Under the pieces are notes generated by a model. It was not told the DNA's origin. It did not search any database and saw nothing but the letters and a program-made list of their open reading frames with translations. Of a DNA stretch of 49,869 nucleotides, positions 49,787-49,869 are shown one piece after another. The stretch spans positions 1 through 49,869 of the IMG/VR virus record IMGVR_UViG_3300021378_002906; one strand, written 5' to 3'. The stretch comes from a virus. The stretch's first letter is position 1. Each line of letters begins with the position of its first letter. Position numbers and translations under genes: made by a program.

Positions 49787-49869
49787 CATCTAACAGCTTT
49801 TTCATAGTGCAGTAGTGTGCATAGTGTGCCTCGTCCCTAGTAGTGTGGGGGCGGGGCTATGCTCTAACA
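49787..49869. other. Right-edge noncoding stretch with a G-rich motif
   Basis: 83 nt with a second CATCTAACAG, repeated AGTGTGC-like words and GGGGGCGGGG at 49847-49856, the third occurrence of the GGGGG-N-GGGG type tract seen in the divergence region. It ends in GCTCTAACA. It is not evidently coding; it may be the spacer before a further gene outside the window. Confidence 0.4.

Noticed and set aside
1-49869. tRNA or other structured RNA genes
   Set aside because: I saw no convincing cloverleaf in the noncoding stretches, which are short and AT-rich; a dedicated search would be needed to exclude one.

Overview
This window is part of a tailed double-stranded DNA bacteriophage genome (Caudoviricetes). 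It carries the head and packaging genes, most of the tail genes and, at the right edge, the start of a differently composed block of small genes. The tape measure protein (3061 aa) points to a siphovirus-like virion with a very long tail; no contractile sheath is recognisable. The DNA is AT-rich and most starts lack a Shine-Dalgarno sequence, which with BspA-type leucine-rich repeats (LRRs) would suit a Bacteroidota-like host. That host call is an inference and is weak.

Layout. (1) 1-27925, minus strand, read right to left: a small protein, two tail-assembly-chaperone-position ORFs separated only by one in-frame stop and four codons, the giant tape measure protein, a small tube-domain protein, then three tail proteins carrying BspA-type LRRs, one of them 3918 aa. 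The last runs off the left edge. (2) 27971-33265, plus strand: three small putative neck/connector proteins, two paralogous tail-tube-like proteins, a strong terminator and an aminoglycoside-phosphotransferase-fold kinase. (3) 33226-47944, minus strand, right to left: two HNH proteins, a hypothetical, another tube-domain protein, a zinc ribbon protein, a phage sigma factor, an HTH protein (possible small terminase), a C2H2 plus ERCC4-type nuclease, large terminase, two tandem aspartyl/asparaginyl beta-hydroxylase-like proteins, portal, protease-scaffold fusion, decoration protein, major capsid protein and two small head proteins. (4) 47945-48443: a noncoding divergence region with direct repeats and G-tracts. 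(5) 48444-49786, plus strand: four small ORFs of visibly higher G+C, one a methyltransferase.

How it fits together: terminase, portal, protease-scaffold, decoration and capsid proteins build and fill the head. The plus-strand block supplies connector and tube proteins. The chaperones, tape measure and LRR-bearing tail proteins build the tail and probably its host-contact surface. The phage sigma factor probably drives the late genes; several first-of-block genes have a GTGTATAWW-like box only 5-7 nt before the start codon.

Most unusual points: a tail-tube domain fused to LRRs, with hierarchical super-repeats in the giant protein; a PD-(D/E)XK nuclease-like domain inside the tape measure; twin AspH-like hydroxylases between terminase and portal; a small-molecule-kinase-fold protein in the tail block; and the chaperone ORF pair separated by an in-frame stop.
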